Below are positions 8,728 through 19,717 of a stretch of DNA of 64,000 bases, piece by piece. The stretch spans positions 106,265-170,264 of the forward strand of contig JAEZFD010000031.1 in assembly GCA_023417655.1 (NCBI GenBank), in the 5' to 3' direction. The notes beneath the pieces were generated by a model that had not been told where the DNA came from, made no database searches, and worked only from the letters and a program-made list of their open reading frames with translations. This DNA comes from Planctomycetota bacterium (GTDB lineage: Bacteria; Planctomycetota; Planctomycetia; Planctomycetales; Planctomycetaceae). A program made the position numbers and the translations under genes. Every line of letters starts with the position of its first letter. The stretch's first letter is position 1.

Positions 8728-9486
8728 ATGAAAATTGTCGTCATTGGAGGAAGTGGACTGATCGGAAAACGACTGGTCCAGTTGCTGATCGAGAAGGATC
8801 AACTCGTCATCGCGGCGTCCCCCTCCCGCGGGGTCAATGCCGTGACCGGAGAAGGTCTCGATGCTGCACTTCAGGGAGCCAGCGTCGTCGTAGATGTCTC
8901 GAACTCGCCGTCATTCGCCGAAGCGGACGTCATGGAGTTCTTCGTTCGCTCGACGACAAATTTGCTGGCCGCCGAAGCGAGAGCCGGTGTCGCTCACCAT
9001 GTCGCGTTGTCCGTCGTCGGCGCTGACCGTTTGAAGGACAGTGCCTACATGCGGGCGAAAGTCGCTCAGGAAGACCTGATTCAAGCGTCCGGTATTCCCT
9101 ACACGATCGTGCGGGCGACCCAGTTCTTTGAGTTTCTCGCGGCAATCGGAGCGTCAGGCGGAGAGGCCGAGTCCGTCCATCTTCCCGCCGCTCCCATGCA
9201 GCCGCTCGCTGCAGCCGACGTCAGCGCGGCGTTGGCTGAGATCGCTCTCAGTCCTCCACGGAATGCGATTCTGGAGCTGGCCGGACCTGAATCATTGTCG
9301 ATCGCTGAATTCATTCAGCGATATTTTCGGGCAGCCGGGAACCCGCGAACCGTGATCGCGGATCCCGACGCAACCTACTTCGGAGCCGCGCTCAATCATC
9401 AGGGATTAACCCCAGGACCGAACGCACAAATCTCCCCGACCCGCTTTGAGGACTGGGCGACAAATCACTTCGCCGTCAGGCCATAA
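8728..9486 (+). CDS. NAD(P)-binding SDR-family oxidoreductase, NmrA/YwnB-like
   Basis: 252 residues. The N-terminus KIVVIGGSGLIGKRLV is a GxxGxxG dinucleotide-binding loop, followed by an atypical SDR fold (ALSVVGADR, RATQFFEFL). I chose the ATG at 8728 because AGGAGAAGG lies just before it; an upstream in-frame ATG at 8704 would place that ribosome site inside the gene. It follows the ECF41 sigma gene and is its likely main target, a frequent partner class for ECF41 factors. Its 3' end overlaps the convergent M32 carboxypeptidase gene by 22 bp. Substrate unknown. Confidence 0.85.
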   Translation: MKIVVIGGSGLIGKRLVQLLIEKDQLVIAASPSRGVNAVTGEGLDAALQGASVVVDVSNSPSFAEADVMEFFVRSTTNLLAAEARAGVAHHVALSVVGADRLKDSAYMRAKVAQEDLIQASGIPYTIVRATQFFEFLAAIGASGGEAESVHLPAAPMQPLAAADVSAALAEIALSPPRNAILELAGPESLSIAEFIQRYFRAAGNPRTVIADPDATYFGAALNHQGLTPGPNAQISPTRFEDWATNHFAVRP

Positions 9487-10991
9487 AGTGGCCCGACTTT
9501 TCCTTTCAGATGCCGCAGCAGGGGTGCTGCCGACAACGGCTTCCCAGTAACGATCTCAACCAGTCGTGGTGCGGAATAGCGTTTGCCGTGAACGTGGATC
9601 TTCGAACGGAGCCACTCTTTCAGCGGAGCAAACTCGCCGCGCCGGAATTGCTCATGAAGGTCACCGAGATCGGTATTCGCCTGTTCGAAGAACTGACTCG
9701 CGTACATGTTCCCCAGCGAGTACGTCGGGAAGTACCCGAACAGACCGGCACTCCAGTGAACATCCTGCATGCACCCGAGCGAATCATCCGGCGGAGTCAT
9801 TCCGAAGTCGCGCTGGAAAAGTTCATTCCACGCTCCCGGAAGATCGTCAACGGCAAGGTCGCCGCCGATCAGCGCCTGTTCGATTTCAAACCGCAGCATA
9901 ATGTGCAGGTTGTAGGTGACTTCATCGGCCTCGACACGGATCCAGCTCGGCCGAACGTCGTTAATCACCTGATAGAACTGCTGCAGGGAGACATCGCCCA
10001 GTGACGACTTGAAGAGGGACTGCGTCCGGTCATAGAAGAATTCCCAGAACGCGAGGCTGCGACCGACGAGATTCTCCCACATCCGCGACTGCGATTCATG
10101 GATCCCCAGCGAGCAGGCATCACCCGTTCCCATTCCAAAATCGGCTGCCGGGAGACCTTGCTCGTAGATTCCGTGCCCGGCTTCATGCAATGTCCCGAAC
10201 AGCGAGCCGGAGAAGTGATGCTCGTTATACCGCGTCGTCAGACGGCAATCTCCCGGCCCAATTCCGGAACAGAATGGATGGGCTGCCACATCGAGTCGGC
10301 CGGCATCAAAGTCGAAACCGATCAGCTTCGCGGCTTCGATGCTCAATTCTTTCTGAGCCTCGACATCGAACTTCCGTTCGAGGATCGAAATGTCAGGGGC
10401 GATTCCGGAATCACGAATCGCCGAGACGAGGGGGACAAGTGCCTCACGGAGTTCAGCGAAAATCACTTTCACTTCCGCAGAGGTTGCCCCAGGTTCATAG
10501 TCCTCCAGCAGTGAGTCATAGCGCGGGCTGTCAGCGACGCGCAATGCGTCTGCTTCCTCGCGCTTCAGTTCCACCATCTGGGTCAGCCACGGACGGAAGA
10601 GCTGGAAATCCTTCTTCTGACGAGCCTGAACCCAGGCCTGCTGTCCCAAAGTGGCTACCCGAGTCAGTTCTTCCACCAGGCGACGCGGCAGCTTCGTAGA
10701 GCGTTCAAAGTTCCGCCGGGCTTCACGGACATTCGCTGCCAGAATCGAGTCTGCTCCACCGAGCTCGTTGACATCCTGCAATTGATCCAACAATTCCTGA
10801 ATCGCCGGATTGGTGCTGCGTTCGTGGCACAGACCGGCCAGCAGCGACAATTGATTGGCGCGGTGTTCTGCCCCTCCCGGCGGCAGATAGGTCTGTTCAT
10901 CCCACCCCAGCAATGCAGCGCATGAACGCAGAACGGCCAACTCTTTCAGTTGACGGGCCAACTCAGAATAGGCAACGGGGACGGTTTCCAT
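9465..10991 (-). CDS. Carboxypeptidase M32 (Taq/Pfu-type metallocarboxypeptidase)
   Basis: 508 residues, close to the usual M32 length. The zinc site HEAGH is at residues 269-273 (FGTLHEAGHGIYEQG), with the family motifs ESQSRMWEN and YNLHIMLRFEIEQAL downstream. It removes C-terminal residues from peptides in the cytoplasm. The start at 10991 (METVPV) is preferred because GGAG lies 9 bases before it; an upstream in-frame codon at 11045 has no such site. Single gene, convergent with the SDR gene. Confidence 0.93.
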   Translation of the reverse strand: METVPVAYSELARQLKELAVLRSCAALLGWDEQTYLPPGGAEHRANQLSLLAGLCHERSTNPAIQELLDQLQDVNELGGADSILAANVREARRNFERSTKLPRRLVEELTRVATLGQQAWVQARQKKDFQLFRPWLTQMVELKREEADALRVADSPRYDSLLEDYEPGATSAEVKVIFAELREALVPLVSAIRDSGIAPDISILERKFDVEAQKELSIEAAKLIGFDFDAGRLDVAAHPFCSGIGPGDCRLTTRYNEHHFSGSLFGTLHEAGHGIYEQGLPAADFGMGTGDACSLGIHESQSRMWENLVGRSLAFWEFFYDRTQSLFKSSLGDVSLQQFYQVINDVRPSWIRVEADEVTYNLHIMLRFEIEQALIGGDLAVDDLPGAWNELFQRDFGMTPPDDSLGCMQDVHWSAGLFGYFPTYSLGNMYASQFFEQANTDLGDLHEQFRRGEFAPLKEWLRSKIHVHGKRYSAPRLVEIVTGKPLSAAPLLRHLKGKVGPLYGLTAK

Positions 10992-11188
10992 CCGGGGCAG
11001 CTCCTCTGGAGAGACATAACGCGATCTGCCAGCACAAACCGGCATCCAAATTTATACTGGTGACGTCCACTCCACGTCAGTCGTTGCGGAAAAGAAATTG
11101 GAAACTGCCGGAACTTCAGAACCAGCAGAATGCGTCCGGCGAGGAATGTTCCTTGCTTTCCACGAACTCAAGTTGCCGCTTCAAATAC

Positions 11189-11220
11189 GAAAACAGCCCG
11201 ACGAACTTCGCCGGGCTGTC
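11189..11220 (-). terminator. Terminator of the ATP synthase operon
   Basis: About 32 bases after the epsilon stop, ACAGCCCG (11193-11200) pairs with CGGGCTGT (11212-11219), with an inner CGAA/TTCG extension. On the minus strand it is followed by TTTT, as expected for intrinsic termination. Confidence 0.7.
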
Positions 11221-11251
11221 TCGTGATTCAATGTCTGATTGCACGAAGTGC

Positions 11252-11659
11252 TTAACGGGCTTCCCGCAGCTTCAGCATCTTGCGATACCGCTCGATCGCC
11301 TGAGTCCGGAGCTTTGACTCCGCGGTCCCCTTGGGGGTGCTGGCGAGGGCTTCTTCGAGGTCCTTTTGAACTTTTGTCGAATCGATGCTTGCCACAGACA
11401 CGGCCCGACTCGTCAGCAGTGTGACGACTGAGCCCTTGATCTGGACGAAGCCGCCTTCGACGTAGAACCGGTCACTGCTGCCGCCGACGAGATCAAACTT
11501 CAATTCACCTGATCCCAGACGGCCGACGAGCGGAGCGCGGCCGGGAAGAATTCCGATCTGTCCGTCGAACAACGGAAACCGTAAGGACTTCACTGGCAGA
11601 TCCAGCAACGTCTTTTCCGGAGTGACGACAACCAGATGCAGATCTCGGGCAGCAATCAT
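11252..11659 (-). CDS. atpC: F1 ATP synthase epsilon subunit
   Basis: 135 residues. The N-terminal beta-sandwich (LHLVVVTPEKTLLD, FDGQIGILPGRAPLVG, GSGELKF) is typical, followed by a C-terminal two-helix segment (about 85-135). It is part of the central stalk at the membrane's inner face and can inhibit ATP hydrolysis. It is last in the operon, 170 bp after beta, a gap that contains a strong hairpin, so it may be made at a lower level than beta. Confidence 0.95.
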   Translation of the reverse strand: MIAARDLHLVVVTPEKTLLDLPVKSLRFPLFDGQIGILPGRAPLVGRLGSGELKFDLVGGSSDRFYVEGGFVQIKGSVVTLLTSRAVSVASIDSTKVQKDLEEALASTPKGTAESKLRTQAIERYRKMLKLREAR

Positions 11660-11775
11660 AGTTCACTTATCATTCTGATCTGGAAATCAGAAGGGACTCT
11701 GAATCAACCTCATTAACTACGTCCGACTTTCATAACATTCTTTCGCAACCTGCGAAACCGCTATGAGAGTCAGGG

Positions 11776-11813
11776 CCCGGGATCAACCGTCAACAAACGA
11801 CGGTCGTCCCGGG
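11776..11813 (-). other. Intercistronic hairpin between beta and epsilon
   Basis: CCCGGG (11776-11781) pairs with CCCGGG (11808-11813), and ACCGTC (11786-11791) with GACGGT (11799-11804), giving a long, GC-rich stem with a 7-base loop. It begins 17 bases after the beta stop. No T tract follows, so an RNA-stabilising or processing role is more likely than termination. Confidence 0.55.
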
Positions 11814-11829
11814 CATCCTCATTTCACAA

Positions 11830-13275
11830 TTAGGCCTTCGCCATCCGCTCAGCCTGTTCAGCGGCTTCCTGGATTCCACCGACGTACATGAACGCGGATT
11901 CTGGCAGGTGATCCCACTTGCCATCGCACAATTCTTCGAACGATGTGATCGTGTCTTCGAGCTTCGTGAACTTCCCGGCCTTGCCGGTGAAGACTTCCGC
12001 CACGAAGAACGGCTGTGACAGGAATCGTTCAATTCGGCGTGCTCGCAACACGACCAGTTTGTCTTCTTCGGCGAGTTCTTCGACCCCGAGGATCGCGATG
12101 ATGTCCTGCAATTCGCGGTAACGCTGCAGAATCTTCTGCACGCGGCGGGCGACGGCGTAATGACGATCGCCGACCACGTTCGGATCCAGAATTCGGGAAG
12201 AAGACGCCAGCGGGTCGATAGCGGGGTAAATCCCCTTTTCCGAAATCTTACGTTCCAGATAGATGAACGCGTCCAGGTGGCTGAATGCGGTCGCTGGAGC
12301 AGGGTCTGTCGGATCGTCGGCAGGCACGTACACAGCCTGCACTGAGGTGATCGCCCCCTTCTTGGTGGAGGTGATTCGCTCCTGCAGCTGTCCCAGTTCG
12401 GTTCCCAGTGTTGGCTGGTAACCCACTGCCGATGGCATACGTCCCAGCAACGCCGACACTTCCGAACCGGCTTGTGAAAACCGGAAGATGTTGTCCACAA
12501 ACAGCAGGGTGTCAGCACCAGTCGTATCCCGGAACCACTCGGCCATGGTCAGACCGGTCAACGCGACGCGGAGACGGGCACCAGGTGGCTCGTTCATCTG
12601 GCCGAACACCATGCAGGTCTGTTCAATGACCGAACGACCGGTGTCGCCGATCTGAGTTTCCTGCATTTCCAGCCACAGGTCGTTTCCTTCTCGGGTACGT
12701 TCACCCACCCCGGCGAACACGGAATAACCGCCGTGCTCGCGAGCAATACGGGCGATCAACTCGGTCAGAATCACGGTCTTACCCAGACCGGCACCCCCGA
12801 ACAGACCGGCTTTTCCTCCGCGGACGAACGGCGTCAGCAGGTCGACCACCTTGATCCCCGTTTCGAACACTTCCGTCTTCGAAGAGAGATCCTGCAGTTT
12901 GGGAGCAGCACGGTGAATGGGCCAATGTTCCTTCGTCACGACTGGCCCACGACCGTCGATGGGCTCACCCAGCACGTTGAACACGCGGCTCAGTGTTTCC
13001 TTACCGACAGGCACTGACAGCGGAGCCCCGGTGTCGACCACTTCCATCCCGCGGACCATTCCGTCGGTTGAAGCCAGAGCGACACAGCGGACACGGCCAC
13101 CGCCGAGGTGCTGCTGCACTTCCCCGGTGACGTTGATCTTCACGCCCTTGATGGTCGCTTCGACCTTGATGGCGTTGTAGATCGCGGGCAGACTGTCGTC
13201 GGAGAACTCCACATCGAATGTGGAACCAATGATCTGGGTCACGCGACCGATATTTGTCGTCGTTGCTGTGCTCAT
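11830..13275 (-). CDS. atpD: F1 ATP synthase beta subunit (catalytic)
   Basis: 481 residues, normal length. The P-loop GGAGLGKT is at 160-167, with the beta signature and the segments GERTREGNDL, LLFVDNIFRFSQAG and PSAVGYQPTL all intact. It carries the catalytic nucleotide sites of F1 with alpha. I take the ATG at 13275 (MSTATTTN) rather than an upstream in-frame codon at 13371, because the extra 32 residues have no counterpart in the family. Lies between gamma and epsilon. Confidence 0.96.
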   Translation of the reverse strand: MSTATTTNIGRVTQIIGSTFDVEFSDDSLPAIYNAIKVEATIKGVKINVTGEVQQHLGGGRVRCVALASTDGMVRGMEVVDTGAPLSVPVGKETLSRVFNVLGEPIDGRGPVVTKEHWPIHRAAPKLQDLSSKTEVFETGIKVVDLLTPFVRGGKAGLFGGAGLGKTVILTELIARIAREHGGYSVFAGVGERTREGNDLWLEMQETQIGDTGRSVIEQTCMVFGQMNEPPGARLRVALTGLTMAEWFRDTTGADTLLFVDNIFRFSQAGSEVSALLGRMPSAVGYQPTLGTELGQLQERITSTKKGAITSVQAVYVPADDPTDPAPATAFSHLDAFIYLERKISEKGIYPAIDPLASSSRILDPNVVGDRHYAVARRVQKILQRYRELQDIIAILGVEELAEEDKLVVLRARRIERFLSQPFFVAEVFTGKAGKFTKLEDTITSFEELCDGKWDHLPESAFMYVGGIQEAAEQAERMAKA

Positions 13276-13501
13276 AATAGTGATCGTGGGTTGCTGGAAC
13301 TGATCATTCAGAGGAGGGAATCGGGTGATGCAGGAAAAGGCCTCCTGCCTTCCGGATTCCGGTTCTGTCAATCTTCCGAGCCACCTCGCTAAGGGTTGAT
13401 GCTTCGATGGATCCCAGTTCCCTGGCGATCACAACGGGATATCAAATTTGATTTATCGCACCGGCGTCGACGACGCTCGGTCACTTCTCGCAGACTACGG
13501 C

Positions 13502-14377
13502 TTATTCAAGGGCCGCAGCACCGCCAATGATTTCGGCCAATTCAGACGTAATCTGCGTCTGGCGAGCCCGGTTGTATTCCTGAGAAATGTCACGGATCAT
13601 CTCGTCCGCATTCTCAGTGGCGCTCTTCATTGCCACCATTCGGGCGATCTGTTCACCCACGGCCGCATCAAGGAACGTCTTGAAGAATCGGGCCTTGAAT
13701 GCCGCCGGAACGATCTCTTCAAGGATTTCTTCTGCGCTTGGCAGGAACTCGTAATCTGTCGCAACTTTGGTCCGTCCGCCTGACTCAGTTGCCAGATCTC
13801 CAAATGGGAGCAGTGTTTCGACAATCGGAGTCTGTCGGGCGGAAGAGATGAACCGCTGATACACCACTTCCAGACGGTGCAGCCGTCCTTCAATAAAGTC
13901 GGTCACCAGACGGTCGGCAATCGCATTGACCTCATCGAATGAGGGCTTGTCCTCGAACTGGGTATAGCTGCGTTCGACGTGTCGCTTTTCAAACTTCATG
14001 AACGACAGCCCCCGCTTGCCGGAGACTTCGATCGTGACATTCTTGCCTTCAGCCGTGAGCTGCCGAATTCGCTGTCCAGCCGCCCGCAGAATCCCGCCGT
14101 TGTAACCACCGCACAAACCGCGATTCGACGTCAGGACCAGAACTGTTACGTTCTGAGTCTGCTCGGGCTGCTTCAACAGCGGATGATCGAACTGAAGATC
14201 CGCCTGAGCGAGATCGGCGACGATCTCGTTGATCTTGCGGGTATAGGCGGCGGCTTCCGTCGCACGGTCCATGGCCTTCTTGAACCGCGCAGTCGCGATC
14301 AGTTCCATCGTCCGCGTGATCTTGCGGATGTTCCGGACCGCCTTACGTCGTTTAACAAGAGCGCGTGCTTTGGCCAT
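13502..14377 (-). CDS. atpG: F1 ATP synthase gamma subunit
   Basis: 291 residues. The N-terminal helix (RRKAVRNIRKITRTMELIATARFKKA, in part) and the C-terminal helix (MKSATENADEMI, YNRARQTQITSELAEIIGGAAAL) form the rotating coiled coil; SNRGLCGGYNG is the conserved mid-region. It is the central rotor shaft between c-ring and alpha3beta3. It lies 225 bp after alpha; that gap holds two hairpins. Confidence 0.96.
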   Translation of the reverse strand: MAKARALVKRRKAVRNIRKITRTMELIATARFKKAMDRATEAAAYTRKINEIVADLAQADLQFDHPLLKQPEQTQNVTVLVLTSNRGLCGGYNGGILRAAGQRIRQLTAEGKNVTIEVSGKRGLSFMKFEKRHVERSYTQFEDKPSFDEVNAIADRLVTDFIEGRLHRLEVVYQRFISSARQTPIVETLLPFGDLATESGGRTKVATDYEFLPSAEEILEEIVPAAFKARFFKTFLDAAVGEQIARMVAMKSATENADEMIRDISQEYNRARQTQITSELAEIIGGAAALE

Positions 14378-14522
14378 GGATCTGGAAACTCACTACTGAT
14401 CAAGGTTGGAGATCACAAACGCCAGAAACACCGGACTGGCCGATCACCGATTCACTGTCTTCCCGATCAATCTCGTTCACAAGGTCAGTGAACGAAGTCA
14501 GGCATTCTCTGCTATTCAGTCA

Positions 14523-14600
14523 CCGGGGCCACTCGCCTCGTCAAAGGCGAGTGCCCCGGATGACCTGTCTTCCATCCTCAATTCCCGAAGGGAAATTGAG
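14523..14600 (-). other. Two intercistronic hairpins between alpha and gamma
   Basis: Hairpin 1: 14523-14538 with 14545-14559 (CCGGGG, CACTCGCCT and their complements, one unpaired base, 6-base loop). Hairpin 2: CTCAATTCCC (14577-14586) with GGGAA-TTGAG (14590-14600, one bulge), loop GAA. Hairpin 2 starts 3 bases after the alpha stop. Neither is followed by a T tract on the minus strand. Confidence 0.55.
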
Positions 14601-14602
14601 AA

Positions 14603-16727
<2,125 letters not shown>

Positions 16728-16766
16728 TGCGAAAATTCTGCTGAAAGGGTGCTGGAACGGTTTCGA

Positions 16767-17366
16767 TTAACGAATCGTCGCTTGCTGCAGGGCTTCCTGG
16801 ACCAGACGAGCATGATCCTGAGGCTGCAGTCCGGCCCGGAGGCGTTGTTCCGCAGTTGCCGTAATCTTGTCAGCGACAGTTGCAAATATCTCATTCAATG
16901 CCTGAGACTTCACCCGGTCGATTTCGAGATTGACCCGCTGCAAAGACAGATCTGATTCCCGGCTCGCGATGGCAAGAATCTCCTGCCGTGTTGAATCGGC
17001 ATCACGCTGGGCCTCGGCGAAAATCTCACGGATCTGCTGATCCAGTGCTTCAATCCGCCCTTTCGCCTGCCGTGCCAGGGTCTGTGCATTCGAAAGGTCA
17101 CGTTCCGCAATCTGAATCGCTTCCGATTCCGCCTGCTCCCGTTCACCCATTTTGCGGGTCATCAGATCCCAGAGACCGAGCTTCTTCACGGCGATCACAA
17201 AGCCAATGAAGGCGATGAATGACCAGAACGGAAGATCGGACCAGATCGAATACGGTGCATGGTGGGCATCGTGAGCCACTGCACCTGCTTCTTCAGCATA
17301 GCTGATGCCTGTGATGCTGACACATGCTGCCAGCACACCGGCGCAGGTCATCATGACTCGCGACAT
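16767..17366 (-). CDS. atpF: F0 ATP synthase b subunit with signal-peptide-like N-terminus
   Basis: 199 residues from the ATG at 17366, which has AAGG just upstream; an in-frame GTG at 17426 has no ribosome site. Residues 1-23 look like a Sec signal peptide ending Ser-Tyr-Ala. A short His-containing stretch follows (H32, H35, H36), then one membrane helix (about 47-65) and a long charged coiled coil (66-190). It is the peripheral stator stalk with b'. An N-terminal signal peptide on b is unusual compared with E. coli. Confidence 0.9.
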   Translation of the reverse strand: MSRVMMTCAGVLAACVSITGISYAEEAGAVAHDAHHAPYSIWSDLPFWSFIAFIGFVIAVKKLGLWDLMTRKMGEREQAESEAIQIAERDLSNAQTLARQAKGRIEALDQQIREIFAEAQRDADSTRQEILAIASRESDLSLQRVNLEIDRVKSQALNEIFATVADKITATAEQRLRAGLQPQDHARLVQEALQQATIR

Positions 17367-17452
17367 TTGCCTTGCCACCACTGGACGCCCCCTCTTCAAA
17401 TACAACCCCGACTCGAAAACCGTCACTCAGCCATGACCCACGGCCACGGGAA

Positions 17453-18082
17453 TTAAAAACGCGAACCGGCGAGGTGTTCTGTCGCCAATGCAACCTGCTC
17501 CTGCGCCAGGGACCCCAACTGACTCAGCGCGGCTTGCCTTGCCTGATCAATCGAAGCCAGAGCTTCCAACTTGATGCGTTGTGCTTCCGCTTCAGCCTTT
17601 GCGGTAATCTCAGCCTTCCGCGCTTCCGCTTCTGAACGGGCCTTCGCCAGGATGGCTCCGACCTGCTGCTGAACCTCTGCCAAGCGCGTTTCCGCCTGTT
17701 GCGAAAGCTTCTCGATTTCACGTCGCGTCGCCTCGGCATCTGCCTCAGCCTGAGCGATCCGTCCCTCGCGGGCATCAAGACTTTTCGCTAACGGTTGCCA
17801 GACGGCGACTTTCATCACCATCACATAGCCGCCAAACAGAACCAGCGTAAACAGGAACATTACTGGATCGAAGTATAGAGGTGGCAGATCATAATCGACC
17901 CCTCCATGCCCGTCCGAGTGTTCGACCGCCGAATGCTCAATGGCGTGATTCCCAGGAGCGGTCGCGTGCTGCGACGCGTGTTCCTGTGCTCTCGCCGAGT
18001 CGAGACTAACGGCAATACCAACCAGGAACGCCAGACAGGCGATCCCGATCAATCTGCAACGGTGATTTCGACGGACACACAT
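17453..18082 (-). CDS. F0 ATP synthase b' subunit with signal peptide and His-rich N-terminal segment
   Basis: 209 residues from the ATG at 18082. A signal-peptide-like region (about 8-32, ending Ala-Arg-Ala) is followed by a His-rich hydrophilic stretch with H35, H39, H46, H50, H55 and H59. One membrane helix (about 73-91) and a long Ala/Glu/Arg coiled coil complete it. A second, divergent b-type subunit next to b is found in phototrophs and several other phyla; together they form a b/b' heterodimeric stator. An upstream in-frame TTG (18115) is a less likely start. Confidence 0.88.
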   Translation of the reverse strand: MCVRRNHRCRLIGIACLAFLVGIAVSLDSARAQEHASQHATAPGNHAIEHSAVEHSDGHGGVDYDLPPLYFDPVMFLFTLVLFGGYVMVMKVAVWQPLAKSLDAREGRIAQAEADAEATRREIEKLSQQAETRLAEVQQQVGAILAKARSEAEARKAEITAKAEAEAQRIKLEALASIDQARQAALSQLGSLAQEQVALATEHLAGSRF

Positions 18083-18180
18083 GATGCACTCAACGGACAA
18101 GGCTGCTAAAAACAACGCGGCAATCCATTCTCACGAATAGAGAGCGATCCAATTGGAAGGGCGCGATCGCGACATAACTG

Positions 18181-18235
18181 CGGTTGCACCTGTCAACTTG
18201 CTGCAACCGGTCCTCTGCCCCGGCACTGAGCCGGG
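18181..18235 (-). other. Tandem hairpins between c and b'
   Basis: Two inverted repeats lie 31 bases after the c-subunit stop: CGGTTGCA (18181-18188) with TGCAACCG (18202-18209), and CCCGGC (18218-18223) with GCCGGG (18230-18235). Both are perfect. No T tract follows. Confidence 0.5.
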
Positions 18236-18265
18236 CGACTGATGACCAAGCCTGCTGACGCTCAA

Positions 18266-18571
18266 TTACTTGGCGAAGCAGACGATCAGAGCCAGCAGGG
18301 TCACCCCTTCGAGAAGAGCAGCAGCGAGGATCATGCCCCCGCGGATGTCGCCAGCAGCTTCTGGCTGACGTGAAATCCCTTCCATTGCGGAAGCACCGAT
18401 CTTACCGATGCCCAGACCGGCACCGATGATGATCATGCCTGCACCGATGGTTGGCCCAAAGTTTGGGATGCTCTGGACAACGGTAGCTGCGGTTTCCTGG
18501 GCAGCGGCTGGGCTGGCAGCGGCCAACAGTGTTGCAGCGGCGGTTGAGCACATTGAGAACATACGATTCAC
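18266..18571 (-). CDS. atpE: F0 ATP synthase c subunit (proton-binding ring), with N-terminal signal-like extension
   Basis: 101 residues if it starts at the GTG at 18571, which has GAGGAG seven bases before it; the next ATG (18562) is too far from that site. Residues 1-24 resemble a signal peptide (ending Ala-Ala-Ala), then two membrane helices with the loop SRQPEAAG. The ion-binding acid is E88 (ALLEGVTLL). Gly follows it rather than Ser/Thr and no Gln is seen in helix 1, so proton rather than sodium coupling is expected. Longer than the usual 75-85 residues because of the N-terminal extension. Confidence 0.92.
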   Translation of the reverse strand: MNRMFSMCSTAAATLLAAASPAAAQETAATVVQSIPNFGPTIGAGMIIIGAGLGIGKIGASAMEGISRQPEAAGDIRGGMILAAALLEGVTLLALIVCFAK

Positions 18572-18766
18572 AGGGAGACTCCTCGCATTGAAAATTCGAA
18601 ACCGAAAGCACTCGGTTCCATCCCGCCGATTCAGGACGGAGGCCGATGGAAGATCAATCACACTTTGTCGGGCCGCTTCGAGTTGACCGCTTTGCAATCG
18701 TGTCACGCACGAACCACATCGCCAGCCCTGCTCATTCGCGTCCTGACAGCCAATTCTGACACAGGA

Positions 18767-19708
18767 CTAGTGATCGTGCAGTGACATCGCGATAAAGATC
18801 GTCGACAGGAACACAAACACGTAAGCCTGGATAAACGCAACAAGTAATTCCAGCAGAGAGACACCAATCTGCCCGAGCAGACTCCCTCCCAGAACCATTC
18901 CGTACAAACCTGTATTGAACTGATATTCAAAAGCAATCGCGATGAATGTCAGGATCGAGGCGAGTGCAGTGTGACCGCCCATCATGTTCGCAAAGAGACG
19001 CACAGCAAGCACGATGTGCTTGATGAACAGGCCCAGCACTTCAATGACGAACAGCAACACCAGAAAGATCGGCTTCATCAGGCCTGGTGCATCGACGTTT
19101 GGCACCAGATGTGTCCAGAAGCCGACAACACCATGCTGCTTTGTGCCGTGAAAAAAGGTCGCGGCGAAGGCAACGACAGCCAAAGCCAGAGTAACACTCA
19201 GATTTCCTGTAGCGGAACCGGCCCAGGGAAATGCTCCCAGGAGATTACAGAACAGGATATAGAAGAACGATGACCAGACGAACGGCAGGTACTTGTCGGC
19301 CGGATGGGATTTCACGGCGTGTACCACGGTCGCATGTGCGTTCAGGTGGGCGGCCTCAGCATTGGGATGCTCATGCCCATGCCCGATGTCCTTTTCCGGG
19401 GGATGATGATTCGGGTCACCAATCACGGGACGAACGAGTTCGTCACGCAGGTAGACCGCCAGCATTTCCCAGAAGTTCCAGAACCAGCCGTGAGCGACTT
19501 TACCGCCAGCGACGCGAGCAGACAGACCGCGGAAGATCACAAATGCAAGAATCGCAGCAGTCACCTGCAGCAACATGAATTTGGTGACGACCAGGCCGCC
19601 GATCTGCGGAATCGAAAGCGTCAGACCAAATGGCAGCTCGATCACGCTGAAATCGTAAACGTGATGAAACCGACCGTGAGCGGCTAATGTCCACATACAA
19701 CAAGCCAT
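18767..19708 (-). CDS. atpB: F0 ATP synthase a subunit with a His-rich loop
   Basis: 313 residues. The essential Arg is R237 in LAVRLFANMMGGH, and the C-terminal helices are normal. Between the first membrane helix (about 38-60) and the next (about 141-160) lies an 80-residue hydrophilic loop; its part 101-135 holds nine histidines, far more than in well-known a subunits. Together with the c-ring it forms the proton channel. The start is uncertain: ATG at 19708 is chosen; a TTG at 19714 and an ATG at 19696 are also in frame. Confidence 0.93.
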   Translation of the reverse strand: MACCMWTLAAHGRFHHVYDFSVIELPFGLTLSIPQIGGLVVTKFMLLQVTAAILAFVIFRGLSARVAGGKVAHGWFWNFWEMLAVYLRDELVRPVIGDPNHHPPEKDIGHGHEHPNAEAAHLNAHATVVHAVKSHPADKYLPFVWSSFFYILFCNLLGAFPWAGSATGNLSVTLALAVVAFAATFFHGTKQHGVVGFWTHLVPNVDAPGLMKPIFLVLLFVIEVLGLFIKHIVLAVRLFANMMGGHTALASILTFIAIAFEYQFNTGLYGMVLGGSLLGQIGVSLLELLVAFIQAYVFVFLSTIFIAMSLHDH

Positions 19709-19717
19709 TCCCAACGC

